From Cristatella mucedo (Eukaryota; Bryozoa; Phylactolaemata; Cristatellidae), in assembly GCA_009760855.2 (NCBI GenBank), contig WPIO01000043.1:1736001-1800000 (forward strand): a stretch of 64,000 nt of DNA, in the 5' to 3' direction. The notes below the pieces were generated by a model. The model saw only the letters and a list, made by a program, of their open reading frames with translations, was not told where the DNA came from and did not search any database. The translations under genes were made by a program, and so were the position numbers. Each line of letters begins with the position of its first letter. Position 1 is the first letter of the stretch. Below are positions 39,646 to 51,365 of the stretch, in pieces.

Positions 39646-42180
39646 GTATATACAGCTACATGACATCAATCAGGTAGTGACAGCCTATACTATAATATAA
39701 TAATAAGGTAAACATGAACAAACAATTTCAAGCCAGGATCTTCAACCAAAACCAGGATTACATTAGGAACACAGAGGAGTAGAGCTTTTCCACTGCAATG
39801 GCGTTGTTAGAAGGCATGCAGACAATTTAATGATGAATCTTGCTTGTCCGTATGTTTCACGAGCTCTTTAGCGAAAATACTTGCAAGACTGCCGGAAAAA
39901 TAGAGAAGTGAGGCGGGGGGGGGGGTAAATAGGTGGTACTTAGGATAAGCAGTTTGCATTTCAAGTTTTGGTGGAGCGTTATGCACTGAAGCAATCCATT
40001 CAGAGAGCGAAGCATATCAAATCAGGGCCATAGCAGGGGAAAATTTGTCGACCGACGAAGACCGCTGGCGGTTAGATAAAAGAGTGTAAGGCTGAAGAGA
40101 TTTCTTAACTTGATTAATGATTAATTGCATCTCTTTGCTGGTTCAATTATTGTGCTCATGTAATCTGACATAAATGTGTGAGTATCTGAAACAGTACCTG
40201 TGGGCTGCAAATAATGGTTCTATCAAAGATGGGAGATTAATTTTTGTCAGCTACGTAGCCGATGAATAGCGAATGAAGTAAGCTATTCGAAGCAAACGGA
40301 TATTTAATGAATTTCTTATGGATCATGGATGATTTTTATTATCTCCATTATTAAAACGGAGTTTTAGCCTGTGACCATCCTAGTTCCATCGACTCGTAGA
40401 AACGCCTTATCGCTATCGTGCTCATATTGCCTTCGTCAGTGCTTTTTAGCTAAGAGTAAGATCGAGTACTGAAGATATAATCGCCGTATTCTCCAAGATT
40501 CTTAATTCAGATCAAGACAAACTGCGCCGCAATACTACTGTGACAACTTCATTAAAGTGCATTTTTAATAGCACGTACCTAAAACATACTCTGCACTAAG
40601 CTTACACGAAGGAGAGGCAACGGTAAAAGAGATCGTATGTCTTTTTCTGACCTGGAAAGCAAGCTAACAACAACTCGCTGGGGCGGTAACCCATTGCTAT
40701 AAATGAAGGTCAAGAACTTGGCCCCGGAGTACCTCTGCTGATGAGACCGGCATTCCGGAGACAGTCAAACGAGGGTGGGTGGTGTCAGTGAAAGAAGAAA
40801 GACCTAAGATCATGTACGTGAATACTAAAAATATCGGCCAACGAAGAATGCATGATTTTCAGGCTTGGCTTGAGCCCTGGCCTGGCTTTTTAGATTTGGC
40901 TGGGGAGAAATGCTGAAATCGTGATGTGAGAATGCATACCCCAGCCTACGGCAGTGCCGAGGTTAAATATTGTGTACTGCCGGTACTGATCTGGGGGCCT
41001 CCTGCCGACCTCGGCAATTCAATCGGAACGCAGCATTCCTGAGGTGCAGATGATGGAAGTTCTGATTAGTCTGTGACGGAGTTGATTATAGCACACTGCG
41101 GTTGCGTCCGCGAGCTCCAAGATGTTTGCTGTTTAGCATTACGCCCACACTCTTCATTTCGTCCACGCTTCTCAACGCAGCATCTGAGGAGCACGTTTAC
41201 AGAGAACGCTAGAAACGCTCCGCGGAACGGAGCGTCGCAGTAGTAGCCAGATCCCAGTCTAGGCAGTAGTGGTTTGCTCTTTAATCAGAGCCCCTTTGCA
41301 ACTGATAACAGTGAAATGTTTAAAGTACTACAGGTTTTCCGGCGCTTGGTTGAAAAATGCAACTGATGTTCGCAAATGGAAGTTCTAGGAATAATCACTA
41401 CTAGACAAACCTAATTATAATGATAATAGGATTCGTGCATTATACCTGCTGACAATCTTTGATCTGACGTCATCAAAAAAGCTTACGTATGAATACCGTT
41501 ACCATAAAGTAAATTGAGGCTCGTGCAACCTTAATATAAACAGGATTCCACACACAACAGGTAGAGTGCAGCCATTTAATAACGCACACTTGAAGTCCAT
41601 TCAAGCACTTTATTTGATTTATTCATAAACTGCAATGCGGTATACAAAAGTGGCATTTAATTCCGCTTACTAGTGGATATTGGGTATGCATAGCACAGGT
41701 TATGAAAATGATTAAAGTTAATGCAGGGATATCACATTTTGATCGTTGTGTGCCGAAGTACATTACAAATATGACCAAACTATTTTGGGTATCAACTCAA
41801 TATAACTCGGTCGACTAGGTGAGTCACTTTGGCTTACTTTCCTCGCTGGTAGGCCTGAAGTCATTGCACGCCTGGCCCTAACTCACCACAAGATCCCTTA
41901 CGACCGTGCTCGCTTGCTACCAGCTCGAGTTCAAGTAAACAGTGCTATTCGGTAGGGAGCTGGTGTTACTGCTAGGTTTCACGAGTAAGCTGTCGCCAGT
42001 CCCTCTGTACAGCTTGAGGTGCCTTCCGATGCAGCCCAAAACATGCATGCTCTTATTCCTAACCGTAGAGAACGTTCTTTGTGTCCGCTCTATAATGATC
42101 TCACCAGCTTGCCGAAACGCGCCCCGCTAGGGCTGCTTCTAATGCCTTCTTTTACCATAGTAGCGGTAAACTGGTAATAA
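39646..42180. other. Intergenic, mostly unique
   Basis: Apart from a short G run near 39914 and the dispersed repeat at 40915, I see no exon, RNA or mobile element. Confidence 0.6.
40915..41060 (+). repeat. Unnamed interspersed repeat, copy B
   Basis: Partner of 25965-26140 in opposite orientation. Confidence 0.6.
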
Positions 42181-42860
42181 CCTCATTAAACCTCCTATAA
42201 CCAGTGGCGACGGCGGCCGCCGCCGACTTCCGTCGTCGCAGGCTGTAGTTCGTTTGCATGTGGGCTGGTACCGCTTCTTTCCTCGACCCTGGTGGGAGCA
42301 TCCCCGAGAGGGGCCTGTGCACAGCTGTGGTCAGCTTCTAATGAGGCGTTGACACAGGCCGATAACCAACTGGTGAACAGATGGTGGATTCACCATCGGG
42401 TTCGGCCAAGGGACAGCCTGGGTCGAGGAGAGTCGAGCGAGAGTAGGGGCCGAGGGGAGCCGTGCGCTCTTAGGCTCCAGGCGTTGGTAATAAACTGTCG
42501 GTATTGGGCATCGGCTGGCTCTCTGCTGTGCGAACAAACTACACAGGTGACGGAAGCGAAGCTGAGAGGCGACGAAGACCGCTTCGGCGGCAGCGATGCC
42601 AGGGCTTGGCTCTGAGCTTGGCTCTGAGCTTGGCCGGGAGTTACGTGGCTATCACTCATTAGCCGGCACCGATCGCCGCATCTCTCGGAGGCGCTGCTGC
42701 CACAGGAAAAGTCGAGTCGACGGCCCATGTTGAAACGGCGCGGACGCGAAGCCACCACTGTATCGTTGCCTCAGGCACGGTCCGGGATATCTTGGCTCCT
42801 TTGAATCACCGAGTCCTTTGTGAGAGCACTTATCACCCATGCAGAGCATCATTTTCATCA
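42180..42860. other. Second CpG-rich block
   Basis: Starts GGCGACGGCGGCCGCCGCCG. Overlapping ORFs occur on both strands, which is typical of GC-rich noncoding DNA. No domain is visible. Confidence 0.45.
42601..42636 (+). repeat. 12-bp tandem repeat
   Basis: CTTGGCTCTGAG repeated, ending in GAGCTTGGCC, within the CpG-rich block. Confidence 0.75.
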
Positions 42861-42917
42861 CTGTAGCAACCCGGTGGGTTTACTTGTTTATACCTCAGCG
42901 GTTGGAGATTTTACATA

Positions 42918-42975
42918 CTAATAATAATAATAATGCACTTGATAAAGCACCCTTAACTCAGAGAACTCAACTGCC
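42918..42975 (-). mobile_element. Minimal LINE-1 3' tail
   Basis: (TAA)n plus TGCACTTGATAAAGCACCCT, then a short insertion and loss of similarity. Confidence 0.65.
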
Positions 42976-43592
42976 AGTCGTAGTCCTTTGAACGTTTAAA
43001 TCATAGGATACCGCAGGAATCTGCTCAAGGTCCGCTTCTATATCTAATTTAAACGTTACCTCTTACCGAATCGTACAACACCTGAGCTCAATCTGCTCTG
43101 CTTTAATTTACTTAATTTAATTTAATAAACTTCCCAAGACAGGCACATACATTGAAGTGCATTATTTACTTCAATATTGCTGTATCTGTAATATTACCAA
43201 CGTAGTCCCTGCCATTTTGAAGCTTTGGCAGCGCACAGACGATATGGAAACACTGAGGCTCTATAACAACTGTGTATGTGCCTTTCTTGTGAAGTTGCCT
43301 TCGGTTTCATTGTTTTATTTACAGGTTTATATATTGATGGTTACGGCTATATAGGTTTATTTTTTGATTGAGGGTGATTCACTTCCTAGAGAGAAGGGTG
43401 CAGAGGATTCCATGTTCATTCTGAGAGAACTTTTTCAAGACATCGGAATGCCAGCCCAAATATGCAAATGATCTTGGACATTCGTTGTGTCCGTACGTCA
43501 CTAACTTCCCTTTGGAGCTTCAAACCACAGAGTATTCGGCTGACTTCAAGCCTAGAAAGTAAGTTCCAGTTTATGGTTATAGCTAGTCATTG

Positions 43593-43745
43593 CCGAGCTG
43601 GTTTGATCTAGTGGTTAAGGTGCTCGCTCCGACCAAGGTCTGACTGAGGTCGTGGGCTCGAGCCCCGAGGCATATGTGAAGCGCCTGAATAGAGATTAAG
43701 TTCTCTTGGGGCGCTATATAAATGAATTATATTATTATTACTATA
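43593..43745 (+). mobile_element. SINE-1 copy, best preserved
   Basis: GCCGAGCTGGTTTGATCTAG head, GGGCTCGAGCCCCGAGGCAT, intact 3' stem-loop, then ATTATATTATTATTA. The tail ends in TTA units like the LINE-1 tail. Confidence 0.87.
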
Positions 43746-43799
43746 TCATTATTCCGCAGAGTGATCTTTAACCAATGTGTGTAACGACCTTCTCATTAA

Positions 43800-44095
43800 T
43801 GCATACCTAGGTCTCTCTGCTTGTCTTGCATGATCTTTCGGCAGCATTTGATACTCTTGATCACAAAGTTATTCACGAGCGGCTCGGATCTTGCCTCGGC
43901 ATCACTGGGACTACACTTCAAGGGTTTAGGGCTTCTCTCTTTGGGAAACTCCGGAGCATTGATGTGAACGAAACCTTATCGTACGAGGAACCACTTTAGT
44001 ACAGGGTATCTCGGGGGCTATGTCTCCAACAAACCTCAAATCCTTTGGAGACTTCAAATCCTTTGGAATCGATTTAGCTCGTTTACTCCCTCCCA
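43800..44095 (+). mobile_element. LINE-1 RT fragment joined to a C-terminal scrap
   Basis: Plus strand. It shows GATCTTTCGGCAGCATTTGA, then CCTCGGCATCACTGGGACTA, a break near 43995, then AACCTCAAATCCTTTGGAGA. Confidence 0.65.
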
Positions 44096-44394
44096 GCCAC
44101 AACTCATCCCGTGAGTTGGTGGGAGAACAGTGCCGGCCAGTGGATAAACCATGGCCGCCAGACTACAGCTGACCACCGGCCTGTACCAAGATCACAGCCA
44201 CCAGCTGTTAGACCCTGGGGTGGTTTAGGGCAATACCGGTCTGCCTGCACTGGCAGTGTGCCGGCGAGCCCAATGTCTATGATCGAATCATGCATACCTA
44301 GAAACAAAAAACACACTCAGTTAAACTCAACCTTTGGGAAAAGTGATTAGGGTTGATGGAAAGGATATCACCTTTGTGCTGTAGATTCTCAGCT

Positions 44395-45500
44395 GTATTT
44401 GTCAAACTTTAGGAATCTGTTGCAGTAACTGATAAACTGAATGCATGCCTTGCCGGCATTTGACCCTGGATGATGGAAAATGTCTTAAAACTAATGATGA
44501 AAAAAATGAACTATTGCTCGTAAGACACTATAACCGTGTAGCTGCATTAGAAAAGCTTTGCTATTCTAATAGGTGATGGTGTTGCGAGACCATCACCACG
44601 TGCTCAAAATTTAGGTGTCGTTTTTGAAAACTGCCTAAATTTTAAAGCTTCATTCAGAAGACTACTTGTACAGCTAGCCATTACGTCCGATCTCGAATTA
44701 AGATTGGGAGCCGTCTTCCACGGCGGCTTTAACTAGCGCCTTAGTTCTGTCTCGGCTTGATTGTAATTTCCTTTTGGCTGGACTTCCAAGAAAAGCAAAT
44801 AGGCCACTGCAGATGGCTATGAATATGGATTCAACTCTAGTTGATCAATCCTAGAGATTCGACCTCGTGTCTCCTTTGCTATAAGAGCTAAGATGGCTGG
44901 CGGCTGATCGACGGATATAGGAGCAAAGTTCTTATGCTGACCCACAAGGCCCACCACGGCTTGGCTCCTCCATACCTAGCCGAACCGCTGCATCATTCTC
45001 CGCCTCCTCCTGCCCCAGGTCCTGTATGGACAATAACGCAGCACTTCAATTACCCCGCTTAAAGACGTTTGACGACAGAAGCTTTTGCTCTGTAGGTCCT
45101 AGACCAGTGGTTCCCAACCTTTCTAATGCCGCGACCCTTTAATACAGTTCTCACTTTGTGGCGACCCCAACCATAAAATTATTACGTGCGAAATTTGAAA
45201 TACGTGTTTTCCGATGGTCTTAGGTGATCTCCGTGAAAGGGTCGTTCGACCCCCAAAGGGGTCTCAACTTACCGTTGATAACCACTGTCACAGACTGTAG
45301 AACGAGCTTCCACGATTCTTTCGCAACGACAACTGCTCTCCTGCTGCCGACCGTGGAAAAATTTTCCAGCCATCCTGAGCTGCTAAGTCCATGCTACTCA
45401 ATACCTCAACTGCTCTCTTGAATCTGTTATGCTTCCCACTTTCTCTTTGCCGTGTTAGATGAAGACTGTTGGCTACTGAATGCTGTGAGTGAGCTTTACC
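44395..45500 (+). mobile_element. LINE-2 copy, split by SPIN
   Basis: Plus strand, decayed. It shows RT-distal sequence equivalent to SRLDCNFLLAGLPRKANRPL, then the GGTCCTAGAC-TGTAGAAC site broken by SPIN (45105-45287). The LINE-2 3' tail (AGCCATCCTGAGCTGCTA; CCCACTTTCTCTTTGCCGTG) continues to about 45500. Confidence 0.75.
45105..45287. mobile_element. SPIN-type hAT element, 183 bp non-autonomous, nested in LINE-2
   Basis: It starts CAGTGGTTCCCAACCTTTC and ends GTTGATAACCACTG. The interior has CTAATGCCGCGACCCTTTA, CCATAAAATTATTACGTG, TTTTCCGATGGTCTTAGG and GGGTCGTTCGACCCCCAAAG, closer to the SPIN sequence I know than the copy at 7616. Flanks are TCCTAGAC and TCACAGAC. The undisturbed LINE-2 copies read GTCCTAGACTGTGGAAC here, which confirms an 8-bp target duplication. 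Confidence 0.87.
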
Positions 45501-45674
45501 AAAGTCTCATGCAAAATACCCACATAGTCTTTGCGGAATTACAGATGGAGATTCATTACATTAATTATCATTCCCAGTGGTTGAATACAAATAGAGAGCA
45601 GCAACGGACCGAGGACGGACCTTTATTAGTTTACAGTCATGATCGGTCTGGCGGGTGTGACCTGACCCTCACTC

Positions 45675-45921
45675 TGTAGTTTGATTGCCCTCGCGTACTG
45701 CACAAAACACCAGCCGACGAGCAACACCACCAAATTTATTCTACCTACACATGGTACAGGGCTAAGCACGACTCTCCTCGCCCCTCTCGCTCACCGGAGT
45801 CCCCCCCGACTCCCTTGTCAAAACAACCATTTATAGCACGTCCCGGCTGCTTACCACATCGAGTGTCACTGCCCACTCGTTCAGCGATCAGGGGCAGTGT
45901 CATCAATTAAATAAAACCACA
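45675..45921 (-). repeat. LTR (3' LTR in element orientation)
   Basis: Direct repeat of 47036-47279, with the shared strings TGTAGTTTGATTGCC, CACCAGCCGACGAGCAACAC and TCAATTAAATAAAACCAC. Confidence 0.85.
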
Positions 45922-46807
45922 TGCCCACTTGATCTGGAGATCAATTAACGACGTAGCCAGAGCAGCAAGCAGCAGTTCTTCTCCACTGCTTTGACAACGA
46001 GAGGGCTAAACATTAAGCACATTGTCCTCATAGCGCGCCGGTGGCGTCAGGCCACATCTTAGCCGTAGCTGTCCGCCGCGCTCGTCTGCTCTGGCCATAC
46101 TACCAGGGCAAGCATCGAAGTGTGCGTTGAGGAGTTCGTTGGCGATTGGTACTGGTCTGATGTCCGCTAGGTGGCGGCGGATTTCATCAATTTGAATGCC
46201 AACTGCTTCCGCCGGGGCAGTAACTGTCCCCTTAATTATTAGGATAAGTAACGGCTGCTCGGAGGAGGCGGGCGACCGCACGGCCTGTGGAAACAAGCCG
46301 GCTGCGTTTGACAGATGCGTTCATGCGTCGTGGGGCCACATATTTCTCCATCGCTGGCGCCTCGTCGGGAGGCACAGCCTCGAAGCACAATGGTGCATCC
46401 CACACCACCGCCACTTCGCAAGCCACTACCTCGTCTCCGGGCGCCCCCACCGCCGCGTCTCCGGACGCCGCCGCGTTTCCGACCTGCACCACATCTCTGA
46501 CTTGCTCCGAGTCATAACCCACCGGTTCTTCGCATGCCAGCGTCACCTCCACGACTTCCGCTACCTCGCAGGCCGTTGCCTCGTTGCACACCACGTGCAC
46601 CTGGCAAACCGTCACAGCCTGGATCGCTGTCACAGCGCTCCACACGGTGGCATCCTGGTAAACCGTTGTCGCCCGGCACATCGTCGGCGATTGCTGATAT
46701 TGCTTCTGGTCCCTTTTGTCACATCCCTCTCTCCGACAAGCATTTGCTAACTCAGCGCTCTGCAGTCGCGCTTTACCTACAGGGCTAGCCAGCGCTGTTA
46801 CCAGAGC

Positions 46808-47002
46808 CTAGCGAAGCAGACGGTAGTCATCCTTGATTGCCTTCGGCATGTAAGAGTATGCATAGAAGGCGCTTCCTTCCAGGAAGATAGGCATATACTT
46901 GTGCCAGACTGTCGGATTGACACCGAACAGCTCGAGCCTCCTCTCCGAGTCAAGCAGCCAAGTTGTGAAGTCATCACCGACTTGAAAATGCTCAAGCAAC
47001 AT
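46808..47002 (-). pseudogene. Gag-like fragment of the LTR element
   Basis: This is a 64-residue frame with VGDDFTTWLLDSERRLELFG, WHKYMPIFLEGSAFYAYSY and KDDY. It resembles the conserved N-terminal part of retrotransposon gag proteins (F..WL..FE......G......W...L...L.G.A...Y). It stops early, so it is a truncated gag. Confidence 0.55.
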
Positions 47003-47035
47003 TGCTGTAGGTCACCGCCGGCGCCGGAAATAGCT

Positions 47036-47279
47036 TGTAGTTTGATTGCCGTCGCGCACTGCACAAAACACCAGCCGACGAGCAACACCACCAGTTTATT
47101 CTACCTACACACGGTGCAGGGCGAAGCACGACTCTCCTCGCCCCTTTCGCCAACCGGAGTCCCCCAACTCCCTTGTCAAAACAACCACTAATGGCACGTC
47201 CCGGCTGCTTACCACATCGAGTGTCATAGCCCACTCATACAGCGACCAGGGGCAGTGTCATCAATTAAATAAAACCACG
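47036..47279 (-). repeat. LTR (5' LTR in element orientation)
   Basis: Direct repeat of 45675-45921. It is placed 5' because the gag-like frame lies just inside it on the minus strand. Confidence 0.85.
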
Positions 47280-47309
47280 AACTCGACCCGGATTAAACGA
47301 AATCAGACA

Positions 47310-47700
47310 AGTACAATTTAAACTAAGCCAGTGCCCCGTCTACCAGACTGGTCGTTGTTTTCAATCGCTCAAATAGAACACTGCGATCAATGGTGTCGAA
47401 CGCGACAGATAGATCTACCAGTACTAGGGCAGTGACATTCCTGTCACCATTTCGGCAATGGCGGTAATTAGTAACACGGAGGGAAGCAGTTTTAGTGGAG
47501 TGCTGCCGCTTGATTCCCGATTACAATTTCTTGACTTTTAATTCTTTCAAATGTATTTTACCAGCTGGCTAGTGAATGTTTTCAAGAATCTTTATCAAAA
47601 AAATGAAAGATGAGGGGAAACTGGGCGATAGTTCGCTGTCTTTTAAATCTGTTTTGAGTTCAACTGGCAGAACTCTGATTTCGAGTGAAAAACGCCCTGG
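47310..47700 (-). mobile_element. LINE RT fragment (LINE-2-like)
   Basis: Minus-strand translation shows VDLSVAFDTIDRSVLFERLK and, further upstream, a decayed YRPVSLLPSLSK-like block, both conserved RT motifs. It directly abuts the LTR element. Confidence 0.65.
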
Positions 47701-48234
47701 CTGTTTTAAGCTTTCGGGTTTAGACTCAAAGGAAGTCTTTGATATCGACTAGATCTGCATCAGACTCCGATTATTTTGAAATGTTCAAGTGTCAGCTTAA
47801 CACCGCGCGTTTTTTGAAGTTTTTTGTAAATTGAAAGGAATCACCCCGACTCTTTACACGGTCAGAATGTACAGGAACATGTTTTCAAAAGTACTCCGAA
47901 GTGTCATGTTCGCTGCATCAGTGAGGGTATTGAGGCTGTCGTATAAGTGAACCGTGGATTTTTTGGGAGCGGACAATTAGCAGGCGGAATTTAAGAAGCT
48001 GCCCAGTAACTTCGTGAGGCAGATAAAGTGGCTTGCATTCAAGTCGGCATGAAGCCGGTTCGGCTGAAGTAGCCCCTTCGAATCTGAATCGGACCTTGAT
48101 ATCTCTTACCGGCCGATGTTTCGCAACATGCTGAGGCAAGGCAGGTGAGCTACTACCGAAACGTGGCTAATCAGCTCATTAGGCTTCGGGGTCGTAGGTT
48201 TTATAGCCGAGCTGTTGATAGGACAAACACATTC

Positions 48235-48597
48235 TTTAGCCGAAATACTTCATCTCAATCAGCGAAGAGAAAATAAGAGGCATAGCAGAGTCAGGAAAGT
48301 AGTCGAGGTAGTAAGTAACGTGGAGGTAGCAGCTCAGGATGGCTGGAAAGGATGTGCCGTAGTCGGCATCAGGAGAGTAGCTGTCTTTGCTTAAGAGTTG
48401 TGGAAGTGAGTTCCACAGTCTAGGACTTGCAGAGCTAAAGCTTCCATCGCTGTCTTATAGTAAAGTAAGGGACAAGCTAATTTATTATGCATACACGACC
48501 TGAGGGCAGGAGGAGGCTTAAACTGGTGCAGCAGTTCAGTTATGTATGAAGTAGCCAAGCCACGGTAGGCCTCGTTGATCAGTGTCAGAACATGCTG
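48235..48597 (-). mobile_element. LINE-2 3' end
   Basis: Minus strand. It has the C-terminal frame (matching AGTTCCACAGTCTAGGAC and TGGTGCAGCAGTTCAG) and 3' tail. It serves as the undisturbed reference for the split copies at 16 kb and 45 kb. Confidence 0.75.
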
Positions 48598-48599
48598 AT

Positions 48600-49262
48600 G
48601 TGATAGCCAAACACAATCTAGGCTTTAACTTCTATGCAGATGATTTTCTGGCGTACATTCTTTTTGATCCATTCGAGCGCTCGCGCACTCGAGCACGCCC
48701 AATTATCCACACGCCCTTTCTGCAAGTATTGATGACTTCCTCAGTTGAATGGCAGCAAACGTTTTTAAATTAAACTATCACTAAACCACGTTTCCAGTTA
48801 TAGGAAACCAAGTTTGATTCAGAAAATGGATTACCAAAAGCTCAAAATTGACTAAGCCAGTGAATCGTAAAGTGAACCGTTATAACTTAAATTTTTTAGC
48901 CATACCTCATACAAAACCCAAAAAATTGAATAGAGCCTAAAGTTTTTACGCTTCCAATTCCTGGAACGCACTATCGAAGCAGGTCACAACGTACCCTTTC
49001 GTGATGACATTAGAAAAGAAGCTGAAAACGGCCCTGTTTATAAAAGCACTTGTTGGGTCTTGATGAGTTGTTATTTTCGTGCATGTACCTGCTTACAATA
49101 TGAGTGCTGCTTTCGGATGTTACCACTAATAGTTTGGTAATGTTTTCTATGCAACTGTTAAGTGCTTCTATCGTGATTTATTTGCAAATAATATCAAGTC
49201 CCGAGAAAAGATTGAATTCTCCGAGATTGAGATAACAAATATGCAATAAAAATAATAATAAT
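48600..49262 (+). mobile_element. LINE-1 RT fragment with YADD motif and 3' tail
   Basis: Plus strand. VIAKHNLGFNFYADDFLAYI contains the RT catalytic YADD. Worn C-terminal sequence follows, ending in (AAT)n at 49247-49262. Confidence 0.75.
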
Positions 49263-50690
49263 ACCTATTATCTCAAGATCACTAATCTCAGCAGCAAGAC
49301 AAGCCCACTGCTACAGAAAAACACCTTTTCGGCCGGACACGCACAGCACTAGGCTAAATGCAACCCGTTGCGTGGCTATAGAGCTGCTACAAAAGAGAAA
49401 CAAGATAAACAAGAAGAGTCACATTTGACTCTGATGGCTAAGACTTTCCCTGCTATTCCCACTTTAGGGTTCATCTTCAAAAGAATAACCAAGTGCTGTT
49501 TATTTGTCCGAAAAGGTAAAGAAAAGACAATCTTGACTTGCGTTATGAAATCATTCCCAGGTTCGAGTTGTAGGTATCCCAGTTCACGAAAACTGCCTTC
49601 TCATATCTAGATAATATCGTCTTTTGGTTACATAATAATTGGCCCAACATTACAGCTGTGTTGTCATAGCACTACCCGTTAAGTAAGCATAACTTGTGTG
49701 ATCTAAAAGTGTGTCGGTGCTCAGCCACTGCACGCCGGTTCACCCTTTATGAGGGGTAGAAGGTCGGGCAGGCTTTGGCTCGACACAGTCCGCCTGTGTT
49801 AGGCAGGAGAGAGCGAGCGGAAGGTGGGGCAGCTGGAACGCTGAAAGAACGGTGAATGACTGTGTGTTTTTTGAGTTTAGAGCGCCAGCCGAATATACGG
49901 TAGTTCAAGCCCCCCTCGGTTTTTAGTGTCCTCAAGTGTGAGCAGCACAGAGCCTCAAGCTACAGCTTGGTCTAAGTCTGTCCGTAAACATTCTTAAACT
50001 AGTTCAGCCAGAAAATTTTAAGTCAGTTGAAGCAAGGACTTTTTTTGAAATCAAGAATTGCATTCTCACGGAGAAAATTCAAAATTTTTCCACCATTCAC
50101 TATGCTTTTGGCGCCCGCTTGATCTCAGAGCCCGGGAACATCCGTTCCCCTGCCAACCCCTTCCAACGCCTCCGACCGAGGCCGTGAAGCTCCGAAGCTA
50201 CAGTTCTTACCGGACGCTCAGCTGTACCAATTGCACCGGGTGGCTTCACAATCGTCCACGGGCGAGCAACATCCAGGGCCCAAGTCACATAAAAAACTGG
50301 CAACCGGTTGCCGCAGAGACCTGGCCAATAGTTAAACAATATGCTTCTGAAAGCTGGCGACGCTGTATCACCCGAAAGGCACCTAAGAATAAGCAAAGAA
50401 AACCCACTATGGAAGCCTGAAGTTGAGCACTACACGGCAGTGAAAAAACAGCGTATGCAATCAATATTGAGTGGCTGTCATCGTAGGCCGTTAAACAGCA
50501 CATGCCGCCCTCATTGGCGATTGTTTATAGGACACGAAATTGCCTGGAGATAGAGTAATTCATTCAAGGACACTATGGTCACGCATTATTGCTACTGCTG
50601 TTAGTATTATAAGTGTGATTTTTCAGTAAGTACTCCATGATTTGCCGCTTACAATTTCCAGTTTTTACGAACTTAGTAATGACATTAAAT
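49263..50690. other. Intergenic, upstream of the Ig gene
   Basis: The part 50100-50430 is GC-richer and open on both strands without a family match. Any promoter of the Ig gene would lie here, but I cannot point to one. Confidence 0.5.
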
Positions 50691-50696
50691 TTTCAG

Positions 50697-50789
50697 AGGA
50701 AGACCGGCCAATTAAATTTGCGAATTTCTGCAATTGTGGAAAAATGGTTTTCTGGCTCTTCGTGTTCTGCATCGGATCGATTCATATGG
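50697..50789 (+). CDS. Ig-superfamily gene, signal-peptide exon
   Basis: ATG at 50744 opens MVFWLFVFCIGSIHM plus the first base of Gly, a short hydrophobic secretion signal. The donor is G|GTATGT in phase 1. A TTTTCAG acceptor at 50690-50696 makes 50697-50743 a likely 5' UTR part of the same exon. A signal peptide ending in phase 1 just ahead of an Ig exon is the standard layout of Ig-superfamily genes, and the next exon enters in phase 1. The start is inferred from this context. There is no expression support. Confidence 0.55.
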
Positions 50790-51365
50790 GTATGTATTGA
50801 TCTGATTTTTCCGTACAAGTGCACACATTTTCTCATTTATAAAAATATAAGCCAACTAAAATAGTTTATATGCCTTTATTCAGGCTTTTGCATTACAACA
50901 CATGAATCAAGCCGGCCTTAAACTAATTTGAAGAACTACCTTTCTTCGTTGTGGATCAATTCGTTTCGGATCTTTAATATAACCTGATGAATTCAATAAC
51001 TAATTTCAGATCAGCCATGGCCATAACTAATAATTTTACAACCTCCATATGACGTTTAAATTTTGCAGAGTATGTTAGTCGATTAACATTCCATGCTCCT
51101 GCAATTGTAGATGCTGCCAAATAGCCTGTATTGTCTCATTTCTCTAACCTCAGTAAAGTGCTCGATCTACTTCTGTTTAACTACCACTAATGAGATTGTT
51201 TCATTTTCATTCTAAGGCATACATTGACAAAATATGGGCTATATTGAGATAGTGGACTACCTAGTGAGTCACCTTGGCATAGTCAGTGCTCATGCTACAA
51301 TAACAGTGGCATTTCTAAGACTCACAGGAAAATTCGCAATCATTTAAAATTTCCAACCGAACAGA

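Larger units (their letters stand above)
45675..47279 (-). mobile_element. Short non-autonomous LTR retrotransposon
   Basis: Two direct repeats of about 245 bp (45675-45921 and 47036-47279) are highly similar and run TG...CA. Flanks CACTC and AACTC look like a 5-bp target duplication with one change. The interior is only 1.1 kb. On the minus strand it begins with a gag-like frame (about 46808-47002: WLLDSERRLELFGVNP, then FLEGSAFYAYSY), followed by a low-complexity repeat-rich stretch. No protease, RT or integrase is visible. It therefore needs a helper element. The LTRs differ at a number of sites, so insertion is not very recent. Confidence 0.8.

Noticed and set aside
46196-46750. 184-codon plus-strand ORF rich in His and Arg
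   Set aside because: It lies inside the LTR element opposite the gag strand and is a by-product of the short GC-rich repeats.
50058-50420. 120-codon plus-strand and 98-codon minus-strand overlapping ORFs
   Set aside because: Both strands are open in GC-richer DNA, with no domain and no splice context.
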